DNA of 64,000 nt from contig JAHBXW010000024.1 in the NCBI GenBank assembly GCA_019636235.1, forward strand, positions 1 to 64,000, written 5' to 3'. Both the position numbers and the translations under genes were made by a program. The notes beneath the pieces were generated by a model. That model was not told the DNA's origin. It saw only the letters and a program-made list of their open reading frames with translations, and did not search any database. The DNA comes from Planctomyces sp. (GTDB lineage Bacteria; Planctomycetota; Planctomycetia; Planctomycetales; Planctomycetaceae). This document shows positions 44,115-53,800 of the stretch, piece by piece (the first letter of the stretch is position 1; every line of letters starts with the position of its first letter).

Positions 44115-44516
44115 TCAGCACCCCCTCAGGAAAAAGACAATCGGGATGCTCTGCGCGACGATGATGAACAGGAACAGCCCGCTGGCAATCACCCCCGCCT
44201 TCGCCAGAAACGCCTCGCTGGAGTCGTACGGCGAATCCACGCTCCCGGGGCCGCCGTCCGTTCGCCAGCGGGCGTGGAGCCTCGCCGCAACGACCGTCGC
44301 GACGGCCGCCAGCGCCGCCATCGCCAGGCTCACGCCGATCAGCAGCCAGGTGATCATCATCAAGCCTCCCACGTGACGGTCGCCCAGGCCCGAGAAGCAA
44401 CCCCACTCGGAAATGAACGACGCCGCGATGAGCTGCCCCGTCCAGGCGATGCCCCCCCCCAGCAGGCCGAACCACAGCCGCCTCTGTTCGATCCCTGTCC
44501 GGTCATGTGCGGTCAT
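44115..44516 (-). CDS. Small membrane protein of the caa3 oxidase cluster
   Basis: 133 residues from the ATG at 44516; a longer frame upstream overlaps coxI. Three membrane helices (LLGGGIAWTGQLIAASFI, MMITWLLIGVSLAMAALAAVATVV, GLFLFIIVAQSIPIVFFL). Position 15 bp after the COX I-III gene and directly before ctaG suggests a small oxidase subunit. I cannot match it to subunit IV with confidence. Confidence 0.65.
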   Translation of the reverse strand: MTAHDRTGIEQRRLWFGLLGGGIAWTGQLIAASFISEWGCFSGLGDRHVGGLMMITWLLIGVSLAMAALAAVATVVAARLHARWRTDGGPGSVDSPYDSSEAFLAKAGVIASGLFLFIIVAQSIPIVFFLRGC

Positions 44517-44530
44517 CGGCGTTTCCCGGC

Positions 44531-47038
44531 TCACAGGATGCGGGGGGACAGATACAGGGTGGCATACAGCGCCAGTCCCGCCGCCGCCGCGAACGTCCAG
44601 TACAGCGCGGCGATCTCCAGTTGCAGCGTCGCCTCCGGCAGCGCCTCGTCGGCAATCCGCCACAACCGGATCTGCACCGCCAGGTGCAGCGCCCATCCCG
44701 TCGCCGCCAGCAGCAGCGCTGCGACGTTCAACACGTAGAACAGCGATGCGTACGCCGACTCCGACGGGCTGAACCCCAGCCGGCTGAGCTCCACAAGCTG
44801 CAATACGACATACGCTCCGCCGCCGACCAGCCCGGCGCTGAACCCCGCCTTCGTTGGCCACCTCCGGCCCCGTCGCAATTGCCGCAAACCCCAGCCGACC
44901 GCCGGGACGCTCGTGGTCAAAAGTCCGATCGCCAGCGTCGCCAGCCGCCAGTCGGGAAGGCCGATCCCCCCCTGCGGCCACTGCTCCGAAAACAGCCGGA
45001 TGTAGAAGTACGAGTACAACAGCGCGCCGACCGACGAACCTGCGATCGTCGTCAGCCCCAGCGTCCCCCACCACGCCGTTGAAAGCGTCCCCGTCGGGAA
45101 CACCGTCAACCCGGTGCGCTCAGCGAGTCCGCTTCGTCGAAGCAGCCGCACGATCCGCTGCTTCGGACGCAGCCACAGGACCAGGGCGATGATCGTCGCC
45201 GCCCCGCCGAACGCCGAGAGAATGTAGGCCCGGCTGAGGATGCCGATCGCCGCCGTCATGCTGGCGACCGCCGTCCAGAACGGCAGGTAGGTCGACCCGG
45301 GGAGATACTGGATTGCCTGCGGCGAGGCGTCGACGGCATCGGTGACGAGCGTGGCCCGCCAGTCGCGCGGCTCGCCGGCGAGCTCCTCCACGATCCGCTT
45401 CGTACGCTCGTCCGCGGCGTCGTCCGAAGGCGCCCACGCAGGCGTCCGGCTGGCAACGATCGGAAATGTGTGGTGCGTGTACGGCGGAGGCGGCGAGGTC
45501 ACTGTCCATTCCAGGGAGTCCCCGCCCCACGGGCTGTCCCCCGCCAGCCGACCCCGGCGCCGCGAGATGACGACGTCGATCAGCAGCAGCAGCGAGCCCA
45601 GACCCAGCACGAACGCGCCCGCTGTCGAGACCAGGTTGTAACCGTCCAGCTGCAGGTCCCGCTGATACGTGTAGACCCTGCGCGGCAGCCCCAGAAAGCC
45701 CATGATGTGCATCGGGAAGAACGTCGCGTTGAATCCGAGGAACGTCAGCCCCCAGCTCCACAGCCCCAGTCGTCGGCTCAACAGCCGGCCCGTCACTTTT
45801 GGATACCAGTAGCAGATGCCCCCCAGGATCGGGAACAGCACGCCGCCGATCAGCACGTAATGGAAATGCGCCACGATGAAGTAGCTGTCGTGCACCTGCA
45901 GGTCGAACGGCACGACCGCCACCATCACGCCCGTCAAACCGCCCAGCACGAACAGGAACAGGAACCCCAGCACGTACAGCAGCGGCGTCGCCAGCCGCGG
46001 CCCGCTGCCCCACAGCGTCGCGATCCACGCGAACACCTGGACTCCGCTGGCGATGGCGATCATCAGGCTCGAGGCCGTGAAGAAGCTCTTGGACAGTGAT
46101 GGCAGCCCCGCGGTGAACATGTGATGCACCCACAGCCCGAAGCTGACGAAGCCCGTCACCATGAGCGCCACGACGATCAGCGAATAGCCCACGGCCGGCC
46201 GCCGGGCGAACGTCGGGACGATCATCGAAATGATGCCCGTCGCCGGCAGGAACATGATGTACACCTCGGGATGGCCGAAGAACCAGAACAGGTGCTGCCA
46301 CAGCAGATTGCTGCCCCCGCGGTCGGCGTCGAAGAAACGCGTCTCCAGCGCCCGATCGCATTCCAGAAGCAGCGTGGCCGTCAGCAGCACCGTGAACGCG
46401 AACAGGATCATGATCCCCACGATCAACAGCGCCCACGCGAACAGCGGCATCCGGGCCAGCGTCATCCCCGGCGCCCGAAACTTCAGAATCGTGACCACGA
46501 TCTCCACGCCGGCCGTCAGCCCGGCCACCTCGACCAGGCTCAAGCCCAGCAGCCAGAAATCGGTCGACACCCCCGTGAATCGCTGCGTCGACAAGGGCGT
46601 GTAACCGAACCAGCCCGCATCCGGGACCGCGCCGATCAGATAGCTGGCGTAAAACACCAGCCCCCCGAACACGTACACCCAGTACCCGTACGCCGTCAGC
46701 CGCGGAAAGGCCACGTCCCGCGCGCCGATCATCATCGGCAGCACGTACAGCGCCAGACCCTCCAGAAACGGCACCGCGAACAGGAACATCATCGTCGAGC
46801 CGTGCATCGTGAACAGCTCGTTGAACGCCTGCGGACCCAGAAACGTGTTCTCGGAAACCGCCAGCTGCACGCGCATCAAGATCGCCAGCACCCCGCCGAT
46901 CAGAAAGAAGGTCAGCGCCGTCAGCATGTACCGCCGCCCCAGCGGCTGGTTGTTCACCTCCGCCAGCACATTCGGGAACCCCCGCGCCGGACTCCACGTC
47001 CGTTCGAGCCTTTCCAGGGCGTCCCATGCGCTCGCCAC
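44531..47038 (-). CDS. ctaD: Cytochrome c oxidase subunit I-III fusion (caa3 type)
   Basis: 835 residues. The first 560 are subunit I with 12 helices: FTMHGSTMMFLF (haem a His), WFFGHPEVYIMFLP (CuB His240-type with the crosslinking Tyr, and the Glu of an A1-type D channel), WVHHMF and AHFHYVLIGG. The C-terminal 250 residues are five subunit III helices joined after a hydrophilic linker (SRTPAWAP). It transfers electrons from CuA to O2 and pumps protons. It starts 9 bp after the subunit II gene. Confidence 0.93.
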   Translation of the reverse strand: MASAWDALERLERTWSPARGFPNVLAEVNNQPLGRRYMLTALTFFLIGGVLAILMRVQLAVSENTFLGPQAFNELFTMHGSTMMFLFAVPFLEGLALYVLPMMIGARDVAFPRLTAYGYWVYVFGGLVFYASYLIGAVPDAGWFGYTPLSTQRFTGVSTDFWLLGLSLVEVAGLTAGVEIVVTILKFRAPGMTLARMPLFAWALLIVGIMILFAFTVLLTATLLLECDRALETRFFDADRGGSNLLWQHLFWFFGHPEVYIMFLPATGIISMIVPTFARRPAVGYSLIVVALMVTGFVSFGLWVHHMFTAGLPSLSKSFFTASSLMIAIASGVQVFAWIATLWGSGPRLATPLLYVLGFLFLFVLGGLTGVMVAVVPFDLQVHDSYFIVAHFHYVLIGGVLFPILGGICYWYPKVTGRLLSRRLGLWSWGLTFLGFNATFFPMHIMGFLGLPRRVYTYQRDLQLDGYNLVSTAGAFVLGLGSLLLLIDVVISRRRGRLAGDSPWGGDSLEWTVTSPPPPYTHHTFPIVASRTPAWAPSDDAADERTKRIVEELAGEPRDWRATLVTDAVDASPQAIQYLPGSTYLPFWTAVASMTAAIGILSRAYILSAFGGAATIIALVLWLRPKQRIVRLLRRSGLAERTGLTVFPTGTLSTAWWGTLGLTTIAGSSVGALLYSYFYIRLFSEQWPQGGIGLPDWRLATLAIGLLTTSVPAVGWGLRQLRRGRRWPTKAGFSAGLVGGGAYVVLQLVELSRLGFSPSESAYASLFYVLNVAALLLAATGWALHLAVQIRLWRIADEALPEATLQLEIAALYWTFAAAAGLALYATLYLSPRIL

Positions 47039-47047
47039 TCCGTCCTC

Positions 47048-48196
47048 CTAGTCCAGGCTCATCAGGTAGTCGACCAGCGCGTCCAGCTCATCACGCGTCA
47101 GTTCCGTGTGCGGCATCAGGTTGCCCGGCTTCATCCCCTGCGGGTTTGCGATCCACTCCCGCAGGTTCTCGGGAGTGTTCGGGACCACGCCGGCGGCGAT
47201 CGTCAGCCGGCTGCCGAAATGCGTCAGGTCCGGACCGCGCCGGCCGGTCGCCGCGGTGTGGGCGATCGCATGGCAGTTGTGGCAACCCGTCCGGAAGTAG
47301 ACGTCCCGCCCCCGCCGCTGCGGCTCCGTCGCCGGTTCCGGATCGGACGCCTGGCTGGTCTCGCTCCAGGCGTCGTATTCGTCGCGGGGCAGCGCGACGA
47401 TCCGCAGCGCCATCAGCGCATGCTGCACGCCGCAATACTCGGCGCACTGCGCGCGGTAGACTCCGGGGGAATCGGACTCCAGCCAGGCGATGTTCACCTT
47501 GTCCGGCAGCAGGTCTGTTTTGCCGTTGAGATTCGGGGCCCACAGGCTGTGAATGACGTCCGCCGCGGACAGTTCGAGTCGCACCGGCTCGCCGGCCGGA
47601 ATGATCAGTTCGTTGGCCGTCACGATTCCGGTCTCGGGGTACTCGACCTCCCACCAGAACTGATGTCCCACGACGCGGATCGTGATGTCCGACTCCGGCG
47701 GCGCCAGCGCCACCTGGGCCTTCACCGACAGCACCAGAATGACGGTCAGAATGAGTGCGGGAATCACGGCCCCCGCCACGATGATGAAACCCGCCCCCAG
47801 CGGAGAGACGGGCGATGCGGGCGGGGGCTTCCGCGACTCGGAATCCGCCGCGGATTCCGCAGACTCCCCGGCGTCCGCGGTTTCCGACCGCCGCCACACC
47901 GCCGCGGCCGTCAACGCCATCACTGCCACGAACACGCCGCCGCAAACCGCGATCAGAAACCACGTCAGCCAGGCGATCTCGGCCGCCGCGCTCCCGCCAG
48001 GATGCAGCATCGACTGCCGGTTGTCCGCATGACACCCGGCCGCGAGGATAGCCAGCCCAGCCAGCCCCGAGAATCCCCTCGCACGCAGGCCGCGCGCGGC
48101 GATTCCGTGGCGGCGACCGCTGGTCGGCGTCGCAGACTGTGCCGGCGATCCGCGTTCGCTCCGTTCAGAGCCGGCGGGGAAACGTCTGTGCCACAT
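47048..48196 (-). CDS. ctaC: Cytochrome c oxidase subunit II fused to cytochrome c
   Basis: 382 residues. An N-terminal segment with LAILAAGC resembles a lipobox, so it may be a lipoprotein. Two membrane helices are followed by the cupredoxin domain, with the CuA ligands in DVIHSLW and CAEYCGVQHALM, and then a C-terminal cytochrome c (CHNCH, axial Met in NLMPHTEL). This is the caa3 form in which the electron-donating cytochrome is covalent. Its start lies 32 bp inside the cytochrome b gene end. The long basic leader before the lipobox (about 45 residues) makes the exact start uncertain. Confidence 0.9.
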   Translation of the reverse strand: MWHRRFPAGSERSERGSPAQSATPTSGRRHGIAARGLRARGFSGLAGLAILAAGCHADNRQSMLHPGGSAAAEIAWLTWFLIAVCGGVFVAVMALTAAAVWRRSETADAGESAESAADSESRKPPPASPVSPLGAGFIIVAGAVIPALILTVILVLSVKAQVALAPPESDITIRVVGHQFWWEVEYPETGIVTANELIIPAGEPVRLELSAADVIHSLWAPNLNGKTDLLPDKVNIAWLESDSPGVYRAQCAEYCGVQHALMALRIVALPRDEYDAWSETSQASDPEPATEPQRRGRDVYFRTGCHNCHAIAHTAATGRRGPDLTHFGSRLTIAAGVVPNTPENLREWIANPQGMKPGNLMPHTELTRDELDALVDYLMSLD

Positions 48197-49574
48197 GGCA
48201 GAACTCCACGACGTCGCTCAGGTCCTCCTCCGAGATCCGGCCCGCATAGGCCGGCATCGCCGCCTCGACTGGCGGTTGCAACACGTACTGTTCGATCTGC
48301 AGCCGCGAGCGCGGCGGCGTGAGCCGCGCCAGGTCCGGTCCGACCGTTCGCCCTCTTCCCGACACCGGATGGCAACTGTTGCAGCCCAGGTCCGCGAACG
48401 CGACGCGGCCACGCTCCGCGGCCTCCGTCAGTTCCACTCCGATCGGTATCGGCGGCGGAGCCGGATCCGGCCAGCCCGTGAACGGCGAACGCCGACGATA
48501 ATCCGTCAGTGCCAGCAGCGCGACAATCAGCAGAATCACGCCGAACGCCCAGCCCGGACGATGCTTCACCCCCCGCGACGGCCCCCGGTCCACAAACGGC
48601 AACAGGATCAGCACCGTGAAGGCGACGATCGGGACCAGCACCACGAACCAGGGCGCGATCGACGGCGGCAGCAGCGCGATCAGCCCGCTGAACCACCAGA
48701 ACCACCACTCCTCCGCCGGCAGCGACGACTCCACCAGGTTCCCCTCGGGGAACAGTCGCGGCGCGCCGACGAACATCGTCAGCGCGATGGCCGCCGTCAG
48801 GACCAGCGTCGCCATCAGCCCCGACTTGAAGGCCGTCTCCGGAAAGAAATGCTCTCCTCCTCGGACCGACGTCTTCTCCGTTCGATACAGCTCCCGCTGA
48901 TGCTCGGCCGTCTCGACAGGCTGATGTCGCTCCGCCCGCGTGATCGTCCCCCGCTGGACGATCAGATACAGGTGGTAGCCCGTCAGGCCGACGATCAGCA
49001 GCGGCAGAATGACGACGTGCAGGCCATACAGCTGGCTGAGCGTTTGCGGCCCCAGCTCCGGGCCCCGCTGCGCGATCAACGTCAGCGACTCTCCCACCAT
49101 CGGCACGCGCGACAGCATGTGCAGCGTCACACGCACGCCATGCACGGCCCGCTCGTCCCAGCGCAGCAGGTACCCTGTGTAGGACATCAGCAGCACCGCG
49201 AAGAACAGCAGCACGCCGATCAGCCAGGTTCCCTCCCGCGGCGCCTTGTAGCCCGCCAGCAGAATCTGGCGGAACAGATGGTAGAACAGCATCACCACCA
49301 TCAGCCCGGCCGACCAGTAGTGCAGGCCGCGCACGAACCAGCCCAGCACCTGGGCTTCGGTGATGTGTTCCACGCTCGCATACGCGGAGTCCGCCGCCGG
49401 CGAGTACGTCAGCGACAGCGCGGCGCCGGTCAGAATCTGCACGCCCAGGAGCAGCATCAGCGCCGCGCCATCCCCCGCGTACCAGGGGGAGCGCGGCACC
49501 CGCCGGTCCAGCAGACGATCGTAGATCGGGCGCAACGCGAACCGGTCGACGATCCAATCTCGGGCGCTGTTCAT
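48165..49574 (-). CDS. Cytochrome b fused to C-terminal cytochrome c (bc complex)
   Basis: 469 residues from the ATG at 49574. The N-terminal half is the four-helix cytochrome b part with two His pairs 14 apart: HYWSAGLMVVMLFYH and LHVVILPLLIVGLTGYH. APREGTWLIGV follows the first. The next helices are subunit IV-like; the Qo motif is AEEWWFWW in place of PEWY. The last 110 residues are a cytochrome c domain, GCNSCH with axial Met in AAMPAY. The fusion combines b, subunit IV and c, and fits the quinol:cytochrome c reductase of a bcc-caa3 chain. The Rieske gene lies 67 bp upstream. Confidence 0.88.
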   Translation of the reverse strand: MNSARDWIVDRFALRPIYDRLLDRRVPRSPWYAGDGAALMLLLGVQILTGAALSLTYSPAADSAYASVEHITEAQVLGWFVRGLHYWSAGLMVVMLFYHLFRQILLAGYKAPREGTWLIGVLLFFAVLLMSYTGYLLRWDERAVHGVRVTLHMLSRVPMVGESLTLIAQRGPELGPQTLSQLYGLHVVILPLLIVGLTGYHLYLIVQRGTITRAERHQPVETAEHQRELYRTEKTSVRGGEHFFPETAFKSGLMATLVLTAAIALTMFVGAPRLFPEGNLVESSLPAEEWWFWWFSGLIALLPPSIAPWFVVLVPIVAFTVLILLPFVDRGPSRGVKHRPGWAFGVILLIVALLALTDYRRRSPFTGWPDPAPPPIPIGVELTEAAERGRVAFADLGCNSCHPVSGRGRTVGPDLARLTPPRSRLQIEQYVLQPPVEAAMPAYAGRISEEDLSDVVEFCHVAQTFPRRL

Positions 49575-49641
49575 CACGGGTTTGTCGTCGCCTTGTGCGC
49601 GGCTGCGCGTTCCGACAGGTGCAGGGTCCAGTCGCAATTCC

Positions 49642-50487
49642 TCAGGTCACGGAAGGCAGGGACGCCAAGTCCAGTTCGAGATTCCCGCCACGCACGCGAA
49701 TCGCGTAGCGATACAGAGGAACCCGGGGAGGCCCGGCCAGTGGACGTCCGTCCTGCGCGAAAATTCCGCCGTGGCAGGGGCAATAGAAACACGCGCTGCC
49801 CCGGTCGTACGTCACCGGGCAGCTCAGATCGGTGCAGTTCCGCGAATAGACGACGAAGTCCTCGTCGCCGGTCCCCCGCCGCCACACGTAAACAGCCTTT
49901 TCCTCAAGTGATCGCGACCAGTCTCCGCGCCCCACTGGAATGACGGCCTTCGTGACGTCGCCGTGTGGAAACGCATCCGCTCGACCGACGCGCCTCCACT
50001 GTGGTCCGGTCCGTCGTCGGATCGCCGGCGAGATCGCCGCCACCAGCGTGGGAATCGCCACCACGCCGGACAGCGTCGCTCCCAACAGGCCCAGCAACCC
50101 TTTGAGCAGCAGCCGTCGCGTGCGATGCCCCGGCTCCATCTCCTCCGGCGCGGCGAACGCATTCACTTTCAGAAACGGCCGCAGGCGGTCGACCGCGTCC
50201 TTCAATCGCAATTGTGCCGCCGGCTCCGCGGGCCGGGGCAGCGCCTCCACGTCCTGCAGGCAATCATCCAGCAGCGCGATGCCGTCGGCCGTGCCGGGCG
50301 CGGGACGCCCTTCGGCTGGCAGCATGTCGGCTTGGAATTCACGGAACCGGCGGACCGCGGTCTGCACGCTGGCGTCGGCGTCATGCGCCAACCCGGCGAT
50401 GACCCCTTCCACAGCGTTGGCGAGAACTCCCGCACCCCTCTTCGCTTTGGCTTCGGGATCAACTGCGCGATCGCTGTCGTCAGTCAT
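49642..50487 (-). CDS. Rieske 2Fe-2S protein with Asp in place of the first ligand His
   Basis: 281 residues. About 130 residues of hydrophilic, partly helical N-terminus precede the membrane helix (LLKGLLGLLGATLSGVVAIP). The Rieske domain has NCTDLSC (C218, D220, C223) and FYCPCHGG (C236, C238, H239). The usual first motif is CTH-x-GC, so the first His ligand is Asp here; the codon is GAT on the minus strand at 49828-49830. The disulfide cysteines and second Cys/His pair are kept. The long N-terminus is also unusual. First gene of the bc-caa3 unit. Confidence 0.85.
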   Translation of the reverse strand: MTDDSDRAVDPEAKAKRGAGVLANAVEGVIAGLAHDADASVQTAVRRFREFQADMLPAEGRPAPGTADGIALLDDCLQDVEALPRPAEPAAQLRLKDAVDRLRPFLKVNAFAAPEEMEPGHRTRRLLLKGLLGLLGATLSGVVAIPTLVAAISPAIRRRTGPQWRRVGRADAFPHGDVTKAVIPVGRGDWSRSLEEKAVYVWRRGTGDEDFVVYSRNCTDLSCPVTYDRGSACFYCPCHGGIFAQDGRPLAGPPRVPLYRYAIRVRGGNLELDLASLPSVT

Positions 50488-50860
50488 CGGTTGCCTCCGC
50501 AGGTCTGCTGATCAGAACATACGACAGCGGTTCGGCAGACGCGGCGCGCCCGCGAGCCGCGCACAACCCGATGGGCGGAGCAGGCGCAGCATCCTCCCTC
50601 GTTCGCGTAAGCAACTCCTGCGCCGAACGCCCTTCGTGGCCGTCGCGCGACGTTTTGAGCATGCATCCGCGGGGGCTGGCCGATTGCTCGTGACCTGCGG
50701 CGCGCCACGCTGATCGACCGCCGGGCACGCGCTGGATGCCTCTCCCTCTTGCAATCGCCCGAGCATCCTCAAACCATAGAAGTTCCGCCCCGGCGGATGA
50801 GCGTTCTCCTCTGACACGACCTCCTGCGGGACACGTCCCGCGCCGACCTCGGGACGACGA
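50488..50860. other. Divergent intergenic region between the Rieske and tricorn-protease genes
   Basis: 373 bp. Short frames on the minus strand here are low-complexity and unsupported. It should hold the divergent promoters of the bc-caa3 operon and the protease gene. One perfect palindrome is found at 50826-50841. Confidence 0.55.
50826..50841. promoter_or_regulatory. Perfect 16-bp palindrome before the tricorn-protease gene
   Basis: GCGGGAC-AC-GTCCCGC ends 19 bp before the ATG at 50861. A further GGGAC half-site follows at about 50850. It may be an operator, or a leader hairpin that limits ribosome access. Confidence 0.4.
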
Positions 50861-53800
50861 ATGAAGATTGCGATCGCGGGACTACTTCTGGCGTTGTCGG
50901 CCGCCGCCGCTCAGGCCGGCAGCCTGGGCTATTATCGGACTCCCGCCGTCGGCGAAGCCATCATCGTGTTCGCCGCCGAGGGAGACTTGTGGAAGGTTGG
51001 CATCGACGGCGGAACCGCCACGCGGCTGACCAGCCATCCGGGCGAGGAGACGACGCCGGCCATCTCTCCGGATGGCGCCACGCTGGCCTTCACGGCCGCC
51101 TACGAGGGCGTCGTCGAGGTCTACACGATGCCCCTCTCCGGCGGACTCCCCACACGCCGCACGTTTGAGAACGGTCGCGCCAGCGTCTGCGGCTGGACCC
51201 CCGACGGCAAAGTCCTTTACGCCACGGATCACGACTCCACGCTGCCCAATCAGCAACTCTTCACCATCCATCCGGGGACCGGCGCCCGCGAGGCGATTCC
51301 CCTCTCCCAGGCCAGCTACGGAGCGTACGACGCCGAAGGCCAGACGCTGGTCTTCACCCGACTGCCCTTCAACGGCAGCCACACGAAGCGCTATCGCGGC
51401 GGCACGGTCCAGAATCTCTGGAAGTTCCAGGCCGGCGCCGGCGAGGCCGTGTCCCTGACTGCCGATCATCCCGGGACCAGCAAAGACCCCATGTGGTGGG
51501 AGGGACGCATCTACTTCGCCGCCGATCGCGACGGCGTCATGAATCTCTGGTCGATGGACGCCGACGGCCAGGACCTCCGGCAACACACGCACCACGCCGA
51601 CTACGACATCCAGTCCCCCGCACTTGGACACGGCCGGGTCGTCTATCAGCTTGGGGCCGAACTCCGGCGGCTGGACATCGCCAGCGGCGAGGACCGGGCG
51701 TTGTCGATTGAACTGGAATCCGATCTCGACCAGACGCGGGAGCAATGGATCCGCAAGCCGATGGACTTCCTGAGCGCGGCGCATCCATCGCCGGATGGCG
51801 ACCGCGTCGTGCTGACTGCCCGCGGCCGCGTGTTTGTCGCACCGCACCGGCAGGGGCGCGTGGTGGAAGCCGCGCGGAAGCCGGGAGTGCGGTATCGCCG
51901 CGCGCGGTTCCTCCCGGACGGCAAGTCGCTTGTCGCGCTGTCTGATGAATCAGGAGAGATCGAACTCTGGAAACTCCCCGCCGACGGCATCGGCGACCCG
52001 GTCCAGCTCTCACAAAACGGCGATGTGCTGCGGTGGGACTCGCTCCCCTCGCCGGACGGCCGCTATATCGCCCATCACGACAAGAACTACCGACTGTGGC
52101 TGCTCGACCTCCGCGACAACTCCGACCAGAAGATCGACGAGAGTGCCATCGACAGCTTCGCTGACCTGGCCTGGTCGCCGGACAGCCGATTCCTCGCCTA
52201 CACGGCGCATGCCGCGAACGCCTATCGCCAGGTCCGCATTTTTCGCGTCGAGCAGAAGGCCGCGACGACCATCACCAGCGACCGGTTCGAAAGCCACAGT
52301 CCGGCCTGGAGCCCCGACGGCAAATGGTTGTATCTGCTCAGCGACCGCAACCTGGAATCGGCCGTTGGCAGCCCCTGGGGCGCCAATCAGCCCGAGCCAT
52401 TCTTCGACCGCCCCACCAAGGTCTATCACATCGCGTTGAAAGAGGGTCTTCGCTCCCCGTTCCAGCCGCAGGACGAACTCGCCCCTGCGGACGACAAACC
52501 GGCCGACGCGGCGAAGAAGGACCAGCCCGACGACAAACCAGCGGAGAAATCCGCGTCCGCCAGCGACGGAGAGCAGGCCGACGGCGACTCCTCAAAGAAC
52601 GCGAATGCGGGCGACAATCCGGACAAGCCGGCCGAGAAGCCGCCCACGCCCGTGCAGATCGAGTTCGCCGGAATCGAATCGCGCCTGCAGGAGGTTCCGG
52701 TCCCGCCCGGCAACTATCGCGACCTGACCGTCACGCCCAAGGCGCTGTTTTTCACCAACGTCGATCGACGCAGCGGGGATTCGAAACGTCGTCTCGAGGG
52801 CGTCGAGATCAAGAACGAGAACGTCGAGGTCAAGACGGTGCTCGCGGACATAAAGAGCTACGAACTGTCCGCTGACCGCAAGAAACTGCTGATCCACAAG
52901 AACGATTCGCTGTTTCTGGTGGACGCGGAGCCCAAGCCCGCCGACACGGACAAGAAGGACGTCGTGTTGCGGAACCTGACTCTGTCGGTGATCCCGCGCG
53001 AGGAATGGCGCCAGATGTTCACGGAGGCCTGGCGACTGGAGCGGGATTACTTCTACGACCGCAATCTGCACGGCGTCGACTGGCCGGCGATGCTGGAGAA
53101 ATACAGCCCGCTGGTGGACCGGGTGACGACGCGGGCGGAGCTGTCCGACCTGATCGCCCAGATGGTCGGCGAGCTGTCGGCGCTGCATACGTTCGTCCGC
53201 GGCGGCGACCTGCGCGAGGGTCCAGACAAGGTGGGCCTCGGCTTCCTCGGCGCCCGGCTGCGACGCGCCGACAATCTGGGGGGCTACAAGGTCGAACATG
53301 TGTTCCGACACGACCCCGACATGCCGGAACGGGCCAGCCCGCTGTCGCGGCCGGGAGTTTCGGTCGTCGCGGGGGACGTCCTGGAGGCGATCAACGGCCA
53401 GCCCACGCTGTCGGTCCCGGACTTCGCGATGCTGCTCAGGAACCAGGCCGGCGCGCAGGTGCGGCTGCGGGTGAAGCCGGGCGACGGGGGAGACGCGCGG
53501 GACGTGATCGTCGTGCCGCTGACCCTGTCCGCCGTCGAGGACCTGCGCTATCACGAATGGGAGCACACCCGACGGCTGCGCGTCGAGGAGCTGTCGGGCG
53601 GTCGGATCGGCTACGTCCATCTGCGGGCCATGCGGGGCGTCGACTTCACCGACTGGGCCCGCGGGTATTATCCGGTGTTCAATCGGGAAGGGTTGATCAT
53701 CGACGTCCGGCACAACCGCGGCGGCAACATCGACTCCTGGATTCTCGGCCGACTGTTGCGGAAGGTCTGGTTCTACTGGAACGACCGCGCCGGGAATCCG

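Noticed and set aside
46121-49943. Two long plus-strand frames opposite the bc-caa3 genes
   Set aside because: Both are His/Arg/Gln-rich shadows of the oxidase and cytochrome b genes.
50484-50817. Short minus-strand frames upstream of the Rieske gene
   Set aside because: Cys/Arg-rich low-complexity translations, mutually overlapping, no start signals; probably promoter DNA.
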